Counted from the first letter of the stretch, positions 17,735-27,205 are shown. The stretch is 64,000 nt of DNA from Streptomyces griseomycini (GCF_014203535.1 NZ_JACHJI010000009.1:124001-188000); one strand, 5' to 3'. The notes: generated by a model from the sequence alone, not told the origin. Program-made: numbers and translations.

Positions 17735-18750
17735 CCCGCATGGCCACCCGCCACGACACCGCCGCGCCCCCCGTCAAGGGGGGCGCGGCCCCGGGCCGTT
17801 CGCCCGGGGGCTCCCCCACGGACAAGGAACAGCAGCGCCGGGCCAGGCTGTCCCGCCGCTGGCAGCGCGACGTGCGCTGGAGTCCGTACGCGTTCGTCGC
17901 GCCGTTCTTCCTGCTGTTCGCCGCCTTCGGCCTGTTCCCGCTGATCTACACCGGCTGGGCCTCGCTGCACCAGGTGGAGCTGACCTCCCCGACCGACATG
18001 AACTGGGTCGGGCTGAAGAATTACACCCGGATCTTCGACGACGACTTCTTCTGGAACGCGGCGAAGAACACCCTGACCATCGGCATCATCTCCACCGTTC
18101 CGCAGCTGATGATGGCGATGGGCATCGCCCACATCCTCAACTACAAGCTGCGCGCCTCGACCTTCTACCGGGTCGCGATGCTCGCGCCGTACGCCACCTC
18201 GATCGCCGCCGCCGCCCTGGTGTTCGTGCTGCTCTTCGGGCGTGACTACGGCATGATCAACTGGGCGCTGGGCTCGATCGGGATCGACCCGATCGACTGG
18301 CAGGGCGAGAAGTGGCCCTCGCAGATCGCCGTCTCGACGATCATCATCTGGCGCTGGACCGGCTACAACGCGCTGATCTACCTGGCCGCGATGCAGGCGA
18401 TCCCGCAGGACCTGTACGAGTCGGCGGCGCTGGACGGCGCCAGCCGCTGGAAGCAGTTCATCCACGTGACGCTGCCCTCGCTGCGCCCGACCATCCTGTT
18501 CACGGTGGTGGTCTCCACGATCGGCGCCAGCCAGGTCTTCGGCGAGCCGCTGCTGTTCGACGCCAACAGGGGCGCGTCCGGCGGCGCGGAGCACCAGTTC
18601 CAGACGCTCGGCCTGTACCTGTACGAGCAGGGCTGGGTGAACCAGCACCTGGGCCGTGCCTCGGCGATCGCCTGGACGATGTTCGCGATCCTGATCGTCA
18701 TCGGCATCATCAACCAGCTCATCTCGCGCCGGCTGCGCGCCAGCAGTTAA
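17731..18750 (+). CDS. cebF: Cellobiose/cellotriose ABC permease CebF
   Basis: A 339-residue MalF-type permease. After a basic cytoplasmic N-terminus of about 50 residues there are six membrane segments and the EAA loop near residues 225-245 (YESAALDGASRWKQFIHVTLP). The GTG at 17731 overlaps the cebE stop; an ATG at 17740 is an alternative three codons in. It forms the membrane channel with CebG. Confidence 0.93.
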   Translation: MTRMATRHDTAAPPVKGGAAPGRSPGGSPTDKEQQRRARLSRRWQRDVRWSPYAFVAPFFLLFAAFGLFPLIYTGWASLHQVELTSPTDMNWVGLKNYTRIFDDDFFWNAAKNTLTIGIISTVPQLMMAMGIAHILNYKLRASTFYRVAMLAPYATSIAAAALVFVLLFGRDYGMINWALGSIGIDPIDWQGEKWPSQIAVSTIIIWRWTGYNALIYLAAMQAIPQDLYESAALDGASRWKQFIHVTLPSLRPTILFTVVVSTIGASQVFGEPLLFDANRGASGGAEHQFQTLGLYLYEQGWVNQHLGRASAIAWTMFAILIVIGIINQLISRRLRASS

Positions 18751-18762
18751 GGAGTTGTGGCC

Positions 18763-19668
18763 GTGACGACGACTGTGACGCCCCCCGAGACCACGCCCGC
18801 CAAGGAGGCCAAGCGTCCGCGCCTGCCGAAGTCGGCGCGGGCCGGCGGAACGCTGCACGGCGGTCCGATCGCGTACGCGATCCTGATCGTGTTCACGATC
18901 GTGTCGCTGTTCCCGCTGGTGTGGACCGCGATCGCCGCCTCCCGGGACAACCAGCGGCTGGCGCAGAACCCGCCGCCGTTCTGGTTCGGTTCCAACCTGT
19001 TCAAGAACCTGGAGATCGCCTGGAAGGACGCCAACCTCGGCGAGGCGTTCCTCAACACCACGATCGTGGCGGGCACTTCGGCGGTGACCATCGTCGTGCT
19101 GTCGACGATCGCCGGGTTCGCCTTCGCCAAGCTGCGCTTCAAGGGCCGCAACGCGCTGATGCTGATCGTCATCGGCACGATGATGGTGCCGCCGCAGCTC
19201 AGCATCATCCCGCTGTACATGATGGTCGCCAAGCTCGACTGGTCCGACCAGCTGCAGGCGGTCATCTTCCCGTCGCTGGTGAGCGCGTTCGGCGTGTTCT
19301 TCATGCGGCAGTACCTGCTCCAGGCGCTGCCGGACGAGGTCATCGAGGCGGCCCGGGTCGACGGCGCGAGCAGCTGGCGCGTGGTGTGGCACGTGGTGTT
19401 CCCGGCCGCGCGGCCGGCGATGGCCGTGCTCGGCATGCTGACGTTCGTGCAGACCTGGAACGACTTCCTGTGGCCGTTCCTGGTGCTGACCCAGACCGGC
19501 AACCCGACCGTGCAGGTCGCGGTCGCGGGTCTCGGCCGCGGCTTCACCCCGGACCAGTCCCTGATCATGGCGGGTGCGCTGCTGGGCACGCTGCCCCTGC
19601 TGCTGGTCTTCGCGATCTTCGGCAAACAGATCGTGGGCGGCATCATGCAGGGCGCCGTCAAGGGCTGA
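18763..19668 (+). CDS. cebG: Cellobiose/cellotriose ABC permease CebG
   Basis: A 301-residue MalG-type permease with six membrane segments and the EAA loop near residue 200 (IEAARVDGASSWRVVWHVVFP). The GTG at 18763 was chosen because AAGGAG at 18749-18754 is then 8 nt away; a GTG at 18757 would leave only 2 nt. It is the third gene of cebEFG. Confidence 0.93.
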   Translation: MTTTVTPPETTPAKEAKRPRLPKSARAGGTLHGGPIAYAILIVFTIVSLFPLVWTAIAASRDNQRLAQNPPPFWFGSNLFKNLEIAWKDANLGEAFLNTTIVAGTSAVTIVVLSTIAGFAFAKLRFKGRNALMLIVIGTMMVPPQLSIIPLYMMVAKLDWSDQLQAVIFPSLVSAFGVFFMRQYLLQALPDEVIEAARVDGASSWRVVWHVVFPAARPAMAVLGMLTFVQTWNDFLWPFLVLTQTGNPTVQVAVAGLGRGFTPDQSLIMAGALLGTLPLLLVFAIFGKQIVGGIMQGAVKG

Positions 19669-19766
19669 CCCCGCTCGTCCGAAGTCCCCCTGGGGCCGGG
19701 TCACCGCCGCCTCGGCCCCTCCTCTCCTCCCCCGTTTCTTACTCGTCGGTCTTCCACGACCTCCTA

Positions 19767-19780
19767 TGGGAGCGCTTCCA
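19767..19780. promoter_or_regulatory. CebR box overlapping the bglC start
   Basis: TGGGAGCGCTTCCA differs from the perfect palindrome by one base. Its last base is the A of the bglC ATG, and its GGGAG also serves as the likely ribosome binding site. A bound repressor would cover the translation start region. Confidence 0.92.
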
Positions 19781-21219
19781 TGTCTGACTCCGCCACGCCG
19801 GCGACCCCGGTGACCTTTCCTCCCGCCTTCCTCTGGGGCGCCGCGACCTCCGCGTACCAGATCGAGGGTGCGGTGCGGGAGGACGGACGGACCCCGTCCA
19901 TCTGGGACACCTTCAGCCACACGCCGGGCAAGACCGCCGGCGGCGACACCGGTGACATCGCTGTCGACCACTACCACCGCTACCGCGAGGACGTGGCGCT
20001 GATGGCGGAGCTGGGCCTGACCGCCTACCGCTTCTCCGTCTCCTGGTCCCGGGTGCAGCCCACCGGCCGCGGCCCCGCCGTGCAGCGCGGCCTCGACTTC
20101 TACCGCCGCCTGGTGGACGAGCTGCTGGCGAAGGGCATCAAGCCCGCCGTCACCCTCTACCACTGGGACCTGCCGCAGGAGCTGGAGGACGCGGGCGGCT
20201 GGCCGGAGCGCGACACCGCGTACCGCTTCGCGGAGTACGCGCAGATCGTCGGCGAGGCGCTCGGCGACCGGGTGGAGCACTGGATCACGCTCAACGAGCC
20301 GTGGTGCAGCGCCTTCCTGGGCTACGCCTCCGGTGTGCACGCCCCCGGCCGCACCGACCCGGCGGCCTCGCTGCGGGCCGCCCACCACCTCAACCTGGCG
20401 CACGGCCTGGGCTCCAAGGCGCTGCGCTCGGTGATGCCGGCCCGCAACTCCGTCGCGATCAGCCTCAACTCCTCGGTGGTCCGGCCGCTCTCGCCGAGCG
20501 ATCCGGCGGACGTCGCGGCGGCGCGCAAGATCGACGACCTGTCCAGCGGCATCTTCCACGGCCCGATCCTGCACGGCGCGTACCCGGAGACCCTGCTGGA
20601 GGCGACCTCGTCGCTCACCGACTGGTCGTGCATCCAGGACGGCGACCTGGACCTGATCCACCAGCCGCTGGACGCGCTCGGCCTCAACTACTACACGCCC
20701 ACCCTGGTGTCGGCGGCGGACCCGGACGCGAAGGGACCGCGGGCCGACGGCCACGGGGCGAGCGCCCACTCGCCGTGGCCCGCCGCGGACGACGTCGCCT
20801 TCCACCAGTCGCCGGGCGAGCAGACGGAGATGGGCTGGTCCGTCGACCCGACGGGCCTGCACGAGCTGATCATGCGCTACCACCGCGAGGCGCCCGGCCT
20901 GCCGCTCTACATCACCGAGAACGGCGCGGCCTACGACGACAAGCCCGACGCCGACGGCAAGGTGCACGACCCGGAGCGCGTCGCCTACCTGCACGGCCAC
21001 CTCACCGAGGTCCGCCGGGCCATCGCCGACGGCGCCGACGTGCGCGGCTACTTCCTGTGGTCCCTGATGGACAACTTCGAGTGGGCGTACGGCTACGACA
21101 AGCGCTTCGGCGCGGTGTACGTCGACTACGTGACCCAGCAGCGGACCCCGAAGTCCAGCGCCCTGTGGTACGCGCGGGCTGCCAAGTCGGGGACCCTGCC
21201 CGAACCCGAGCGCGTCTGA
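19780..21219 (+). CDS. bglC: Intracellular beta-glucosidase BglC, GH1
   Basis: A 479-residue GH1 enzyme that splits imported cellobiose and cellotriose into glucose. The acid/base is E173 in TLNEPW and the nucleophile E380 in LYITENGA. There is no signal peptide, in agreement with a cytoplasmic role. It lies 111 bp after cebG with its own CebR box, so it belongs to the same regulon and may also be reached by read-through from cebEFG. Confidence 0.95.
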   Translation: MSDSATPATPVTFPPAFLWGAATSAYQIEGAVREDGRTPSIWDTFSHTPGKTAGGDTGDIAVDHYHRYREDVALMAELGLTAYRFSVSWSRVQPTGRGPAVQRGLDFYRRLVDELLAKGIKPAVTLYHWDLPQELEDAGGWPERDTAYRFAEYAQIVGEALGDRVEHWITLNEPWCSAFLGYASGVHAPGRTDPAASLRAAHHLNLAHGLGSKALRSVMPARNSVAISLNSSVVRPLSPSDPADVAAARKIDDLSSGIFHGPILHGAYPETLLEATSSLTDWSCIQDGDLDLIHQPLDALGLNYYTPTLVSAADPDAKGPRADGHGASAHSPWPAADDVAFHQSPGEQTEMGWSVDPTGLHELIMRYHREAPGLPLYITENGAAYDDKPDADGKVHDPERVAYLHGHLTEVRRAIADGADVRGYFLWSLMDNFEWAYGYDKRFGAVYVDYVTQQRTPKSSALWYARAAKSGTLPEPERV

Positions 21220-21239
21220 GCCCTCTCCGGAAGCGGGGG

Positions 21240-21276
21240 ACGGGGCGCGGTGCCCTAGGGGAGTGCCGCGCCCCGT
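21240..21276 (+). terminator. Terminator of bglC
   Basis: A perfect 11-bp inverted repeat (21240-21250 and 21266-21276) lies 20 nt after the bglC stop. Confidence 0.8.
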
Positions 21277-21308
21277 GCGGGGATGGTCCGGTCCTGCCAC
21301 CGGACCAC

Positions 21309-21346
21309 GTGTGCCCCGGCCGGATGGGGAACCGGCCGGGGCACAC
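21309..21346. terminator. Terminator of the chitinase gene
   Basis: A perfect 15-bp inverted repeat (21309-21323 and 21332-21346) lies 24 nt beyond the stop of the minus-strand chitinase gene. Together with the bglC hairpin it isolates the convergent genes. Confidence 0.85.
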
Positions 21347-21370
21347 GCTTCTCCGTGGTGCGGCGGGGGC

Positions 21371-22819
21371 TCACTCGTAGGCCGCGAACGCCTTCGTGAA
21401 GGCGAACTCGTCCTGGAGGATCGAGCTGCAGGTGGCGTCGGCGGAGGGCTTGGTGCCGCCGGGGCACTGCCGGTCGCGGGTGCCGGACCACATGGACAGC
21501 CAGCCCAGGCCCTTGGCCTCGGCGAAGTTCACCAGCTGGGTGGCGTCGTCGACCTCGAACACCTCGGTGACGACGTCGTTGACGCCGATCATGGGCGTGA
21601 CCGCGACGGTCCTCCACGCCTCGTCCTCGCTCAGCCCGAGGACGCCCTTGAGCTGGGCCTGGGTGGCGGTGGCCGCCTGCTCGGCGTAGGTGCCCATGTC
21701 ACCGCTGTAGGCGGGGCCGTAGTCCATCGCCATGATGTTGACGGCGTCGATCCGCACGCCGTTCCTCTTCGCGTCCGCGAGGAGGTTCACGCCGTCCTGG
21801 GTCAGGCCCTCCGGCATCACCGGGAGGGTGAAGGAGACGTCCAGGTCCGGGTGGTCCTTCTGGAGCCTGGCGATGGCCTGGGCGCGGCGGGTGTTGGCCG
21901 CCGCGTTCGGCAGTGCGCCGCCCTCGACGTCGAAGTCGACCTCGGTGAGGTCGTAGGCGTCCACGACCTTTCCGTACGCCGCCGCCAGCGCGTCCACCGA
22001 GGTGCAGGTCGTGCCCAGTTCGGAGCCGGCCGCGCCGCCGAAGGAGACCCGGACGTCGCCGCCCTCGGCGCGCAGCGCGCCGATCTGGGCGGCCACCGCG
22101 TTGCTCCCCAGGTCGCTCACGCCGCCCCACGTGGGCGTGCAGCCGCCGCCGTCGGTGATGAAGGCGAGGTTGTAGTGCTTCACCCCGGTCGCCTCGGCGC
22201 TCGCGAGGAGGTCGAAGGCCGGGAAGAGGGAGGTGTCGACGTACGGGGCGAAGCGGGCGGTGGCCGGGGTGCCGCCGCCGGTGCTCTCCGTGGGCTTCGG
22301 GGTGGGGGTCGCCGTCGGCTCCCCGGTCGGCGTCGGCTGCCCGGTCGGGGTAGGGGCCTCGGTGGGGCGGCCGCTGGGCTCCGGGGCCGGGCCGCCGTCC
22401 GCGGAGCACTCGGCGCCGTCGACGAGGCAACCGGTCGGCTCGCCGGTGCCCTTGGCGACGAAGCCGACGGTGACCGACTCGCCGGCGGCCAGGCCGTCGG
22501 TGTCCCACTTCGGGGGGCGCACGGTGACGTGCCGGCCGCTCACCTCCGACTCGGCGTTCCACAGCGAGCCGAGCTCGGTGCCGGCGGGCAGGTCGAACTC
22601 CAGCGTCCAGTCCTCGTCCCGCTCGCCGCTGTTGTTGGTCACCACGTACTGGGCGGTGTACCCGGTCGACCACGCGCTGGTCCTCGTGTACGCCGCGCCG
22701 ACGCCGGCCGCCTGGGCGGTGCCGGTGAACAGGAACGCGCCGCCGCCGGCCACGGCCGCGGCGACCACGCCGCCGATCGCCTTGTTCCTGCCGCTGGTCC
22801 TGCGCCGGTGCGTGCTCAT
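21371..22819 (-). CDS. Secreted GH18 chitinase with CBM2 domain
   Basis: A 482-residue secreted protein. A signal peptide (VVAAAVAGGGAFLFTGTAQAA) is followed by a CBM2-like carbohydrate-binding domain (about 40-145), a proline/threonine linker with PTP/TPTG repeats (about 150-190), and a GH18 barrel from about 195. The catalytic glutamate is in VDFDVEGG. It should hydrolyse chitin. The ATG at 22819 and a GTG just before it are equivalent; the ribosome site is GAAGGCAGG. Unlike hexA and the LPMO gene, I see no DasR-type site in its short upstream region. Confidence 0.9.
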   Translation of the reverse strand: MSTHRRRTSGRNKAIGGVVAAAVAGGGAFLFTGTAQAAGVGAAYTRTSAWSTGYTAQYVVTNNSGERDEDWTLEFDLPAGTELGSLWNAESEVSGRHVTVRPPKWDTDGLAAGESVTVGFVAKGTGEPTGCLVDGAECSADGGPAPEPSGRPTEAPTPTGQPTPTGEPTATPTPKPTESTGGGTPATARFAPYVDTSLFPAFDLLASAEATGVKHYNLAFITDGGGCTPTWGGVSDLGSNAVAAQIGALRAEGGDVRVSFGGAAGSELGTTCTSVDALAAAYGKVVDAYDLTEVDFDVEGGALPNAAANTRRAQAIARLQKDHPDLDVSFTLPVMPEGLTQDGVNLLADAKRNGVRIDAVNIMAMDYGPAYSGDMGTYAEQAATATQAQLKGVLGLSEDEAWRTVAVTPMIGVNDVVTEVFEVDDATQLVNFAEAKGLGWLSMWSGTRDRQCPGGTKPSADATCSSILQDEFAFTKAFAAYE

Positions 22820-22930
22820 CACGTGCCTGCCTTCGCTGCTGTTCGGGGGATGCGGTGCGGCAGCACGCTAGCGATCCGGAACCGGACGAACTTCCCGATC
22901 CGGGAGGCCGTCGGGGATCTTAGGGCGCGC

Positions 22931-24340
22931 TTAAGGAAGGGATCGGGGGCGGTTAAAGGTCGGGACCAGACGGCCGGGCCGGCGCCGGCGGACGCTCCCG
23001 CGGTGACCGCGCCGTCCGGGTGCCCGCCCGCGTCCGTCGAGCTGGAGCCAGATCCGCACCTCGGTCCCGCCGAGCACCGACGAGCCGATCCGCACGTCCC
23101 CGCCGGTCGACTCGGCGAGCCGGCGCACGATGTCCAGGCCGAGCCCGGTCGAGCCGTCGCTGCCCGAGCCCCGGCCGCGGGCCATCGCCGCCTCCGGGTC
23201 GGGTATGCCGGGCCCCGCGTCGGAGACGAGCACGATCACCGCGTCGTCGCCGTTGTGCACGTCGACCGCGAACGCGGTGCCCTCGGCGGTGTGCCGGAAG
23301 ACGTTGCCGAGCAGGGCGTCGAGGGCGGCGGCCAGGTCGGTGCGGGCCACGGGGACGCGCACCGGCCGGTCCGCCCCGGCCACCCGCCACTTGCGGCCCT
23401 CGTCCTCGGCGAGCGCCGACCAGAACGCCATCCGCTCCCGGACCACCTCGGCCGCGTCGCACCCGGAGCCGGGACCGGCGGCGGCCGTCTGCGGCTTGGC
23501 CTCCCGGGCGGTGCGGATGATGGTGTCCACCTCGCGCTCCAGCTGCTCGACCGCCGCCCGGGTCTGCTCGGCGGCCGGCCCGTCGCCGAGGGAGGCGGCG
23601 TTCAGCCGCAGCACGGTCAGCGGGGTACGCAGCCGGTGGGACAGGTCGGCGGCCAGCTCCCGCTCGTTGGCGAGCAGTTGGACGACCTGGTCGGCCATGG
23701 AGTTGAACGCCACCGCCGCCAGCCGCAGTTCGGTCGGCCCGTCCTCGGGCACCCGGGCCCCGAGCTTGCCCTCCCCCAGCTCTCGCGCCCCCTCCACCAG
23801 CCGCCGCGCGGGCCGCACCATCCGCACGCCCAGCCGGTCGGCGACCGCGACCGAGCCGAGGATCAGCGCGGCACCGACCCCGGCGAGCACCGCCCAGGCC
23901 GTGCCGACGCCGTTGGTGACCTCGGACTCGGGGACGAACACCTCGACCACGGCGATCTCGCCGCTGCTGAGCGCGACCGGCTGGAGCAGCGTCGAGCCGC
24001 CGGGCACCGTGGAGGTGGAGGCGCGCCCCAGTTCCCGCACCATCGCGATGTCCTCGGCGGCGGTCCGCCGGCGTCCTATGTCGAGGGGTTCGCCGCCGTC
24101 GCCGGCCGGGATGTGCACGGCCATGGCGGCGTCGGAGCCGGCGGAGGCGACGACGCGCTCGAGCTGGTCGCGGTCGGTGGTGATGGACAGGGCGGGGGCG
24201 ATGGCCGCCGCCTCCCGCTCGGCGTTGGAGAAGGCGCGGTCGCGGGCCATCTCCCGGATGACCAGCCCGAGCGGCACCGCGAACGCGATCACGACCATCG
24301 CGGTCACCGCCAGCGAGACCTTCACCAGCGCCCACCTCAT
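22931..24340 (-). CDS. Two-component sensor histidine kinase
   Basis: A 469-residue membrane kinase. One membrane helix lies at about 5-27, an extracytoplasmic sensor domain of about 120 residues follows, then a second helix, HAMP, and HisKA with the phosphorylation site in DLSHRLRTPL. The ATPase domain has N-box NVFRH and G-boxes DAGPGIP and GSTGLGL. Its ATG overlaps the stop of the regulator gene (ATGA at 24337-24340), so the pair is co-translated. The signal is unknown. The C-terminal 35 residues are arginine-rich. Confidence 0.92.
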   Translation of the reverse strand: MRWALVKVSLAVTAMVVIAFAVPLGLVIREMARDRAFSNAEREAAAIAPALSITTDRDQLERVVASAGSDAAMAVHIPAGDGGEPLDIGRRRTAAEDIAMVRELGRASTSTVPGGSTLLQPVALSSGEIAVVEVFVPESEVTNGVGTAWAVLAGVGAALILGSVAVADRLGVRMVRPARRLVEGARELGEGKLGARVPEDGPTELRLAAVAFNSMADQVVQLLANERELAADLSHRLRTPLTVLRLNAASLGDGPAAEQTRAAVEQLEREVDTIIRTAREAKPQTAAAGPGSGCDAAEVVRERMAFWSALAEDEGRKWRVAGADRPVRVPVARTDLAAALDALLGNVFRHTAEGTAFAVDVHNGDDAVIVLVSDAGPGIPDPEAAMARGRGSGSDGSTGLGLDIVRRLAESTGGDVRIGSSVLGGTEVRIWLQLDGRGRAPGRRGHRGSVRRRRPGRLVPTFNRPRSLP

Positions 24341-25056
24341 CGCGGCGGCTCCCCTTCGGGCAGGGGGGCGGCGGGCGGTTCCAGCTTCACGCCGACGCCC
24401 CGCAGGGTGTGCAGGTAGCGCGGCCGCGCGGCGGTCTCCCCCAGCTTCCGCCGCAGCCAGGACAGGTGGACGTCGATGGTCTGGTCGTCGCCGTAGGACT
24501 GCTGCCACACCTCGGCGAGCAGTTCCCTGCGGGGCACGACCACGCCGGGCCGGCCGGCCAGGAAGGCGAGCAGGTCGAACTCGCGCCGGGTCAGGTCGAG
24601 CCGCACGCCGTCCAGTTCGGCCTGGCGGCGCAGCGGGTCGACGGTCAGTCCGCCGACCCGGAGCACGGGGGACGGCGCGCTCTCCGGGCCGCCGGACCGG
24701 GCCCGGCGCAGCACGGCCGCCATCCGGGCCGAGAGGTGCTCCACCGAGAAGGGCTTGGTCAGGTAGTCGTCCGCGCCGGCGTTCAACAGCCGCACGATCT
24801 CCGCCTCGTCGTCGCGGGCGGTGGCGACGATCACCGGTACGTCCGTGATGCCGCGCAGCATCTTCAGGGCCTCGGACCCGTCGAGATCGGGCAGTCCGAG
24901 ATCCAGGACGACCACGTCGAAGCGGAAATGGGCGACCTCGCGCAGCGCCTCCAGTGCCGTGCCGACGCTGCGCACGGTGTGCGAGGCGTCGGTCAGCTGC
25001 CGGATCAGCGCCGAACGTACGAACTGGTCGTCCTCGACCACGAGAACACTTGCCAT
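24337..25056 (-). CDS. OmpR-family response regulator
   Basis: A 239-residue regulator. The receiver domain covers 1-115, with the acidic pocket near VVEDD and the phospho-acceptor Asp in VVVLDLGLPDLDG. A winged-helix DNA-binding domain covers about 135-225 (LTRREFDLLAFLA; HLSWLRRKLGE). It is the first gene of the pair with the downstream kinase. Targets are unknown. Confidence 0.92.
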   Translation of the reverse strand: MASVLVVEDDQFVRSALIRQLTDASHTVRSVGTALEALREVAHFRFDVVVLDLGLPDLDGSEALKMLRGITDVPVIVATARDDEAEIVRLLNAGADDYLTKPFSVEHLSARMAAVLRRARSGGPESAPSPVLRVGGLTVDPLRRQAELDGVRLDLTRREFDLLAFLAGRPGVVVPRRELLAEVWQQSYGDDQTIDVHLSWLRRKLGETAARPRYLHTLRGVGVKLEPPAAPLPEGEPPR

Positions 25057-25164
25057 GGGCCGCACCGTACGCCATGGCGGGCGGGCCCCGTGCGGGCCTG
25101 TGGACAACTCCGGACCCCCCGCGGGCGCGACACCCGTGGGGCGGGTGAGGCAGTATGGCCGACG

Positions 25165-25716
25165 ATGCGCAGAGGACTCGTACACGTACTGGCCTGGCTG
25201 CTCGCCACGGGCGCGGCCGTCACGCTGTCGTGGTGGGGTGTCAGCACAGTGATGGCGGGCACCGCCTACACCCCGCCCCGCGCCCTGCCCGTCGCGGCGG
25301 CCGACGCGGCCGCGCAGGAGTCGAGGCCGGTGTCGTCCTCGACGCGGCGGCCGTCGCACGCGCCGGGTTCCCGGGCCCCGCAGGAGCCGTCCCCGACGCC
25401 GGACGGGGCGTCCCGCGCACCGGACCCCGAGCCCTCGCGGTCCGCGCCCGCACCCACCCGCTCCCCTTCCCCCACCGCCACCGCCACCGCCTCCGGCCGG
25501 GTCAGGAGTTACGACACCGACGGCGGGCGGGCGGTCTTCGACCTCGGCGGGACCTCCGCGTCCCTGGTGTCGGCGACGCCGGGGGCGGGCTGGTCGATGC
25601 AGGTGTGGAAGACGGAGACGTGGATCCGGGTGGAGTTCGCCTCGGGCGCGGACCGGGTGTCGGTCTTCTGCACCTGGCACGACGGGCCGCCCCGCGTGGA
25701 GGTCGGGACCTACTGA
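25165..25716 (+). CDS. Exported or membrane-anchored protein of unknown function
   Basis: 183 residues. A single N-terminal hydrophobic helix (LVHVLAWLLATGAAVTLSWWGV) could be a signal anchor. A long Pro/Ser/Thr/Ala-rich linker (about 40-115) follows, then a compact C-terminal beta-rich domain of about 65 residues with several tryptophans and a single Cys (VSVFCTWHDGPP). I recognise no family. It is divergent from the two-component genes by about 110 bp, so it might be a target or accessory of that system; this is inference. Confidence 0.75.
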   Translation: MRRGLVHVLAWLLATGAAVTLSWWGVSTVMAGTAYTPPRALPVAAADAAAQESRPVSSSTRRPSHAPGSRAPQEPSPTPDGASRAPDPEPSRSAPAPTRSPSPTATATASGRVRSYDTDGGRAVFDLGGTSASLVSATPGAGWSMQVWKTETWIRVEFASGADRVSVFCTWHDGPPRVEVGTY

Positions 25717-25761
25717 CCGGACCGACCGGGCCGAGCGGCTCGTCACCGGGGCCGGGGCCGG

Positions 25762-26628
25762 TCACCGGAACACCGAGGGGGGCGGCGCGGGTGACGCCAC
25801 CGCCGCCAGGTCGGTCACCGGGACCGCCCCGCCGGTGAAGTCCGTGAGGTCCCTGCCGTGCTGGACCCGGCCCGGGTGCGGGTCGGAGGCGGCGCGGCGG
25901 GTCAGCTCGGCGATCGGCAGGGGGGCGTCGGAGGCGACCAGGACGGCGTTGCCGAAGCGCTTGCCGCGCAGGACCGCGGGGTCGGCGACCAGCGCGAGCT
26001 CGGCGAACCGGGCGGCGGCGGTGGCGATCTGGCCGCGCAGATGCGCGAGCGGCGGTCCGTCGGCGAGGTTGGCGGCGTAGACCCCGCCGGGCGCGAGGGC
26101 CCGGCGGACGTCGTCGAGGAACTCGGTCGAGGTCAGGTGGGCCGGTGTCCGGGCCCCGCTGAAGACGTCGGCGACGACGAGGCCGGCCCATCCGTCCGGC
26201 ACCTTGGCGAGCCCTTCCCTGGCGTCCGCCGAACGCACCCGGATCCGGTCCCCGGGGGCCAGCGGCAACTCGCGGCGGACCAGTCGCACCAGCGCCGCGT
26301 CCCGCTCGACGACCTGCTGGGTGGAGCGGGGGCGGGTGGCCGCGACGTACCGGGCGAGGGTGAACGCGCCGCCGCCGAGGTGCACGGCGTGCACGGGCTT
26401 GCCGGACGGGGCGACGAGGTCGACGACGTGGCCGAGCCGTCGCTGGTACTCGAAGGAGAGGTGGGCGGGGTCGTCCAGGTCGACGTGCGACTGCGGGGCG
26501 CCGTCGACCAGCAGCGTCCAGGCCCGCGGCCGGTCCCGGTCGGGGACGAGCTGGGCGAGCCCCCCGTCGACCTGCTCGACGACCTCGACGGCGCCCTGCC
26601 TGCGCCCGGCGTTCCTGGACCTTCCCAT
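25762..26628 (-). CDS. Spermidine synthase-like methyltransferase-fold protein
   Basis: 288 residues with the class I SAM/decarboxy-SAM fold of spermidine synthase-like proteins. The nucleotide-binding motif is AVHLGGGAFTLARYV at about 80-95, followed by VVERDAALV. The N-terminal strands match the polyamine synthase tetramerisation region only loosely. Many actinobacterial members are annotated as spermidine synthase or fused SAM-dependent methyltransferase without proof. The ATG at 26628 is the natural start; the ribosome site is weak. Confidence 0.8.
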   Translation of the reverse strand: MGRSRNAGRRQGAVEVVEQVDGGLAQLVPDRDRPRAWTLLVDGAPQSHVDLDDPAHLSFEYQRRLGHVVDLVAPSGKPVHAVHLGGGAFTLARYVAATRPRSTQQVVERDAALVRLVRRELPLAPGDRIRVRSADAREGLAKVPDGWAGLVVADVFSGARTPAHLTSTEFLDDVRRALAPGGVYAANLADGPPLAHLRGQIATAAARFAELALVADPAVLRGKRFGNAVLVASDAPLPIAELTRRAASDPHPGRVQHGRDLTDFTGGAVPVTDLAAVASPAPPPSVFR

Positions 26629-26790
26629 GGGGGCATTGTCCCAAGCGGCCACCGGTGCCGTCCGCCGGGCGGTCCTGCCGGGGCCGCGGCGGGCGGTGCG
26701 CGGGGAGCGTGCCACGATGTGCGGGGTGTGCCGGAGCCGGTCGGCGTCGACGGGCCGGGCACCCGTGAGACCGCCGCCCAGGAGGCCCGG

Positions 26791-27018
26791 ATGCGCGCTG
26801 CCCGCCGTGGGCACTCCCCCTCGCCCGGTCCGTCGTCGGCGGGGAACGCCCGGACCGGACGGCGCGCCGGCACCGTCCTCGCAGCCGTCGGCGCCGTGCT
26901 CGCCGCGGTCGGCTCGGCCCTGTACGTCCTGCCCGGGCCCGGCCTCCCCGTCCTGGCCGTCGGTCTCGTCGCCCTGACGGCAGGACTGGTCGCGGCCGCT
27001 GCCGGCCGTCGCGGCTGA
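26791..27018 (+). CDS. Small PGPGW-like membrane protein
   Basis: 75 residues. After a basic 27-residue N-terminus there are two hydrophobic helices separated by YVLPGPGLPVLAVGL. That segment resembles the PGPGW transmembrane family (PGPG then a hydrophobic helix), with Leu in place of Trp. The ATG at 26791 has a perfect AGGAGG at 26780-26785. No function is known for the family. Confidence 0.65.
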   Translation: MRAARRGHSPSPGPSSAGNARTGRRAGTVLAAVGAVLAAVGSALYVLPGPGLPVLAVGLVALTAGLVAAAAGRRG

Positions 27019-27205
27019 TCCCCACCGCCCCGGCCCGGCGGCAGAGCCTCCGCACCCGTGCTCCGGCACCGGGCCGGCCCCGGCGCCTTCCTCCGCCGCC
27101 CTGCTCCCGGTCGGGCTCGCCCCGCTCACCGGCCGGGCACCGCACCGCCGGCCGTCGTCGGCGAGGGCGGCGACGGGCGGCCGGCCGCCCGTCGCGCGGG
27201 GGCCG

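Noticed and set aside
18751..18757. Start of cebG at the GTG 18757
   Set aside because: Only 2 nt separate it from AAGGAG; the GTG at 18763 gives a normal 8-nt spacing.
17128..21300. A minus-strand open frame of about 1,390 codons opposite ceb and bglC
   Set aside because: Arg/Gly/Ala/His-rich shadow of plus-strand genes that are clearly recognised; typical of GC-rich DNA.
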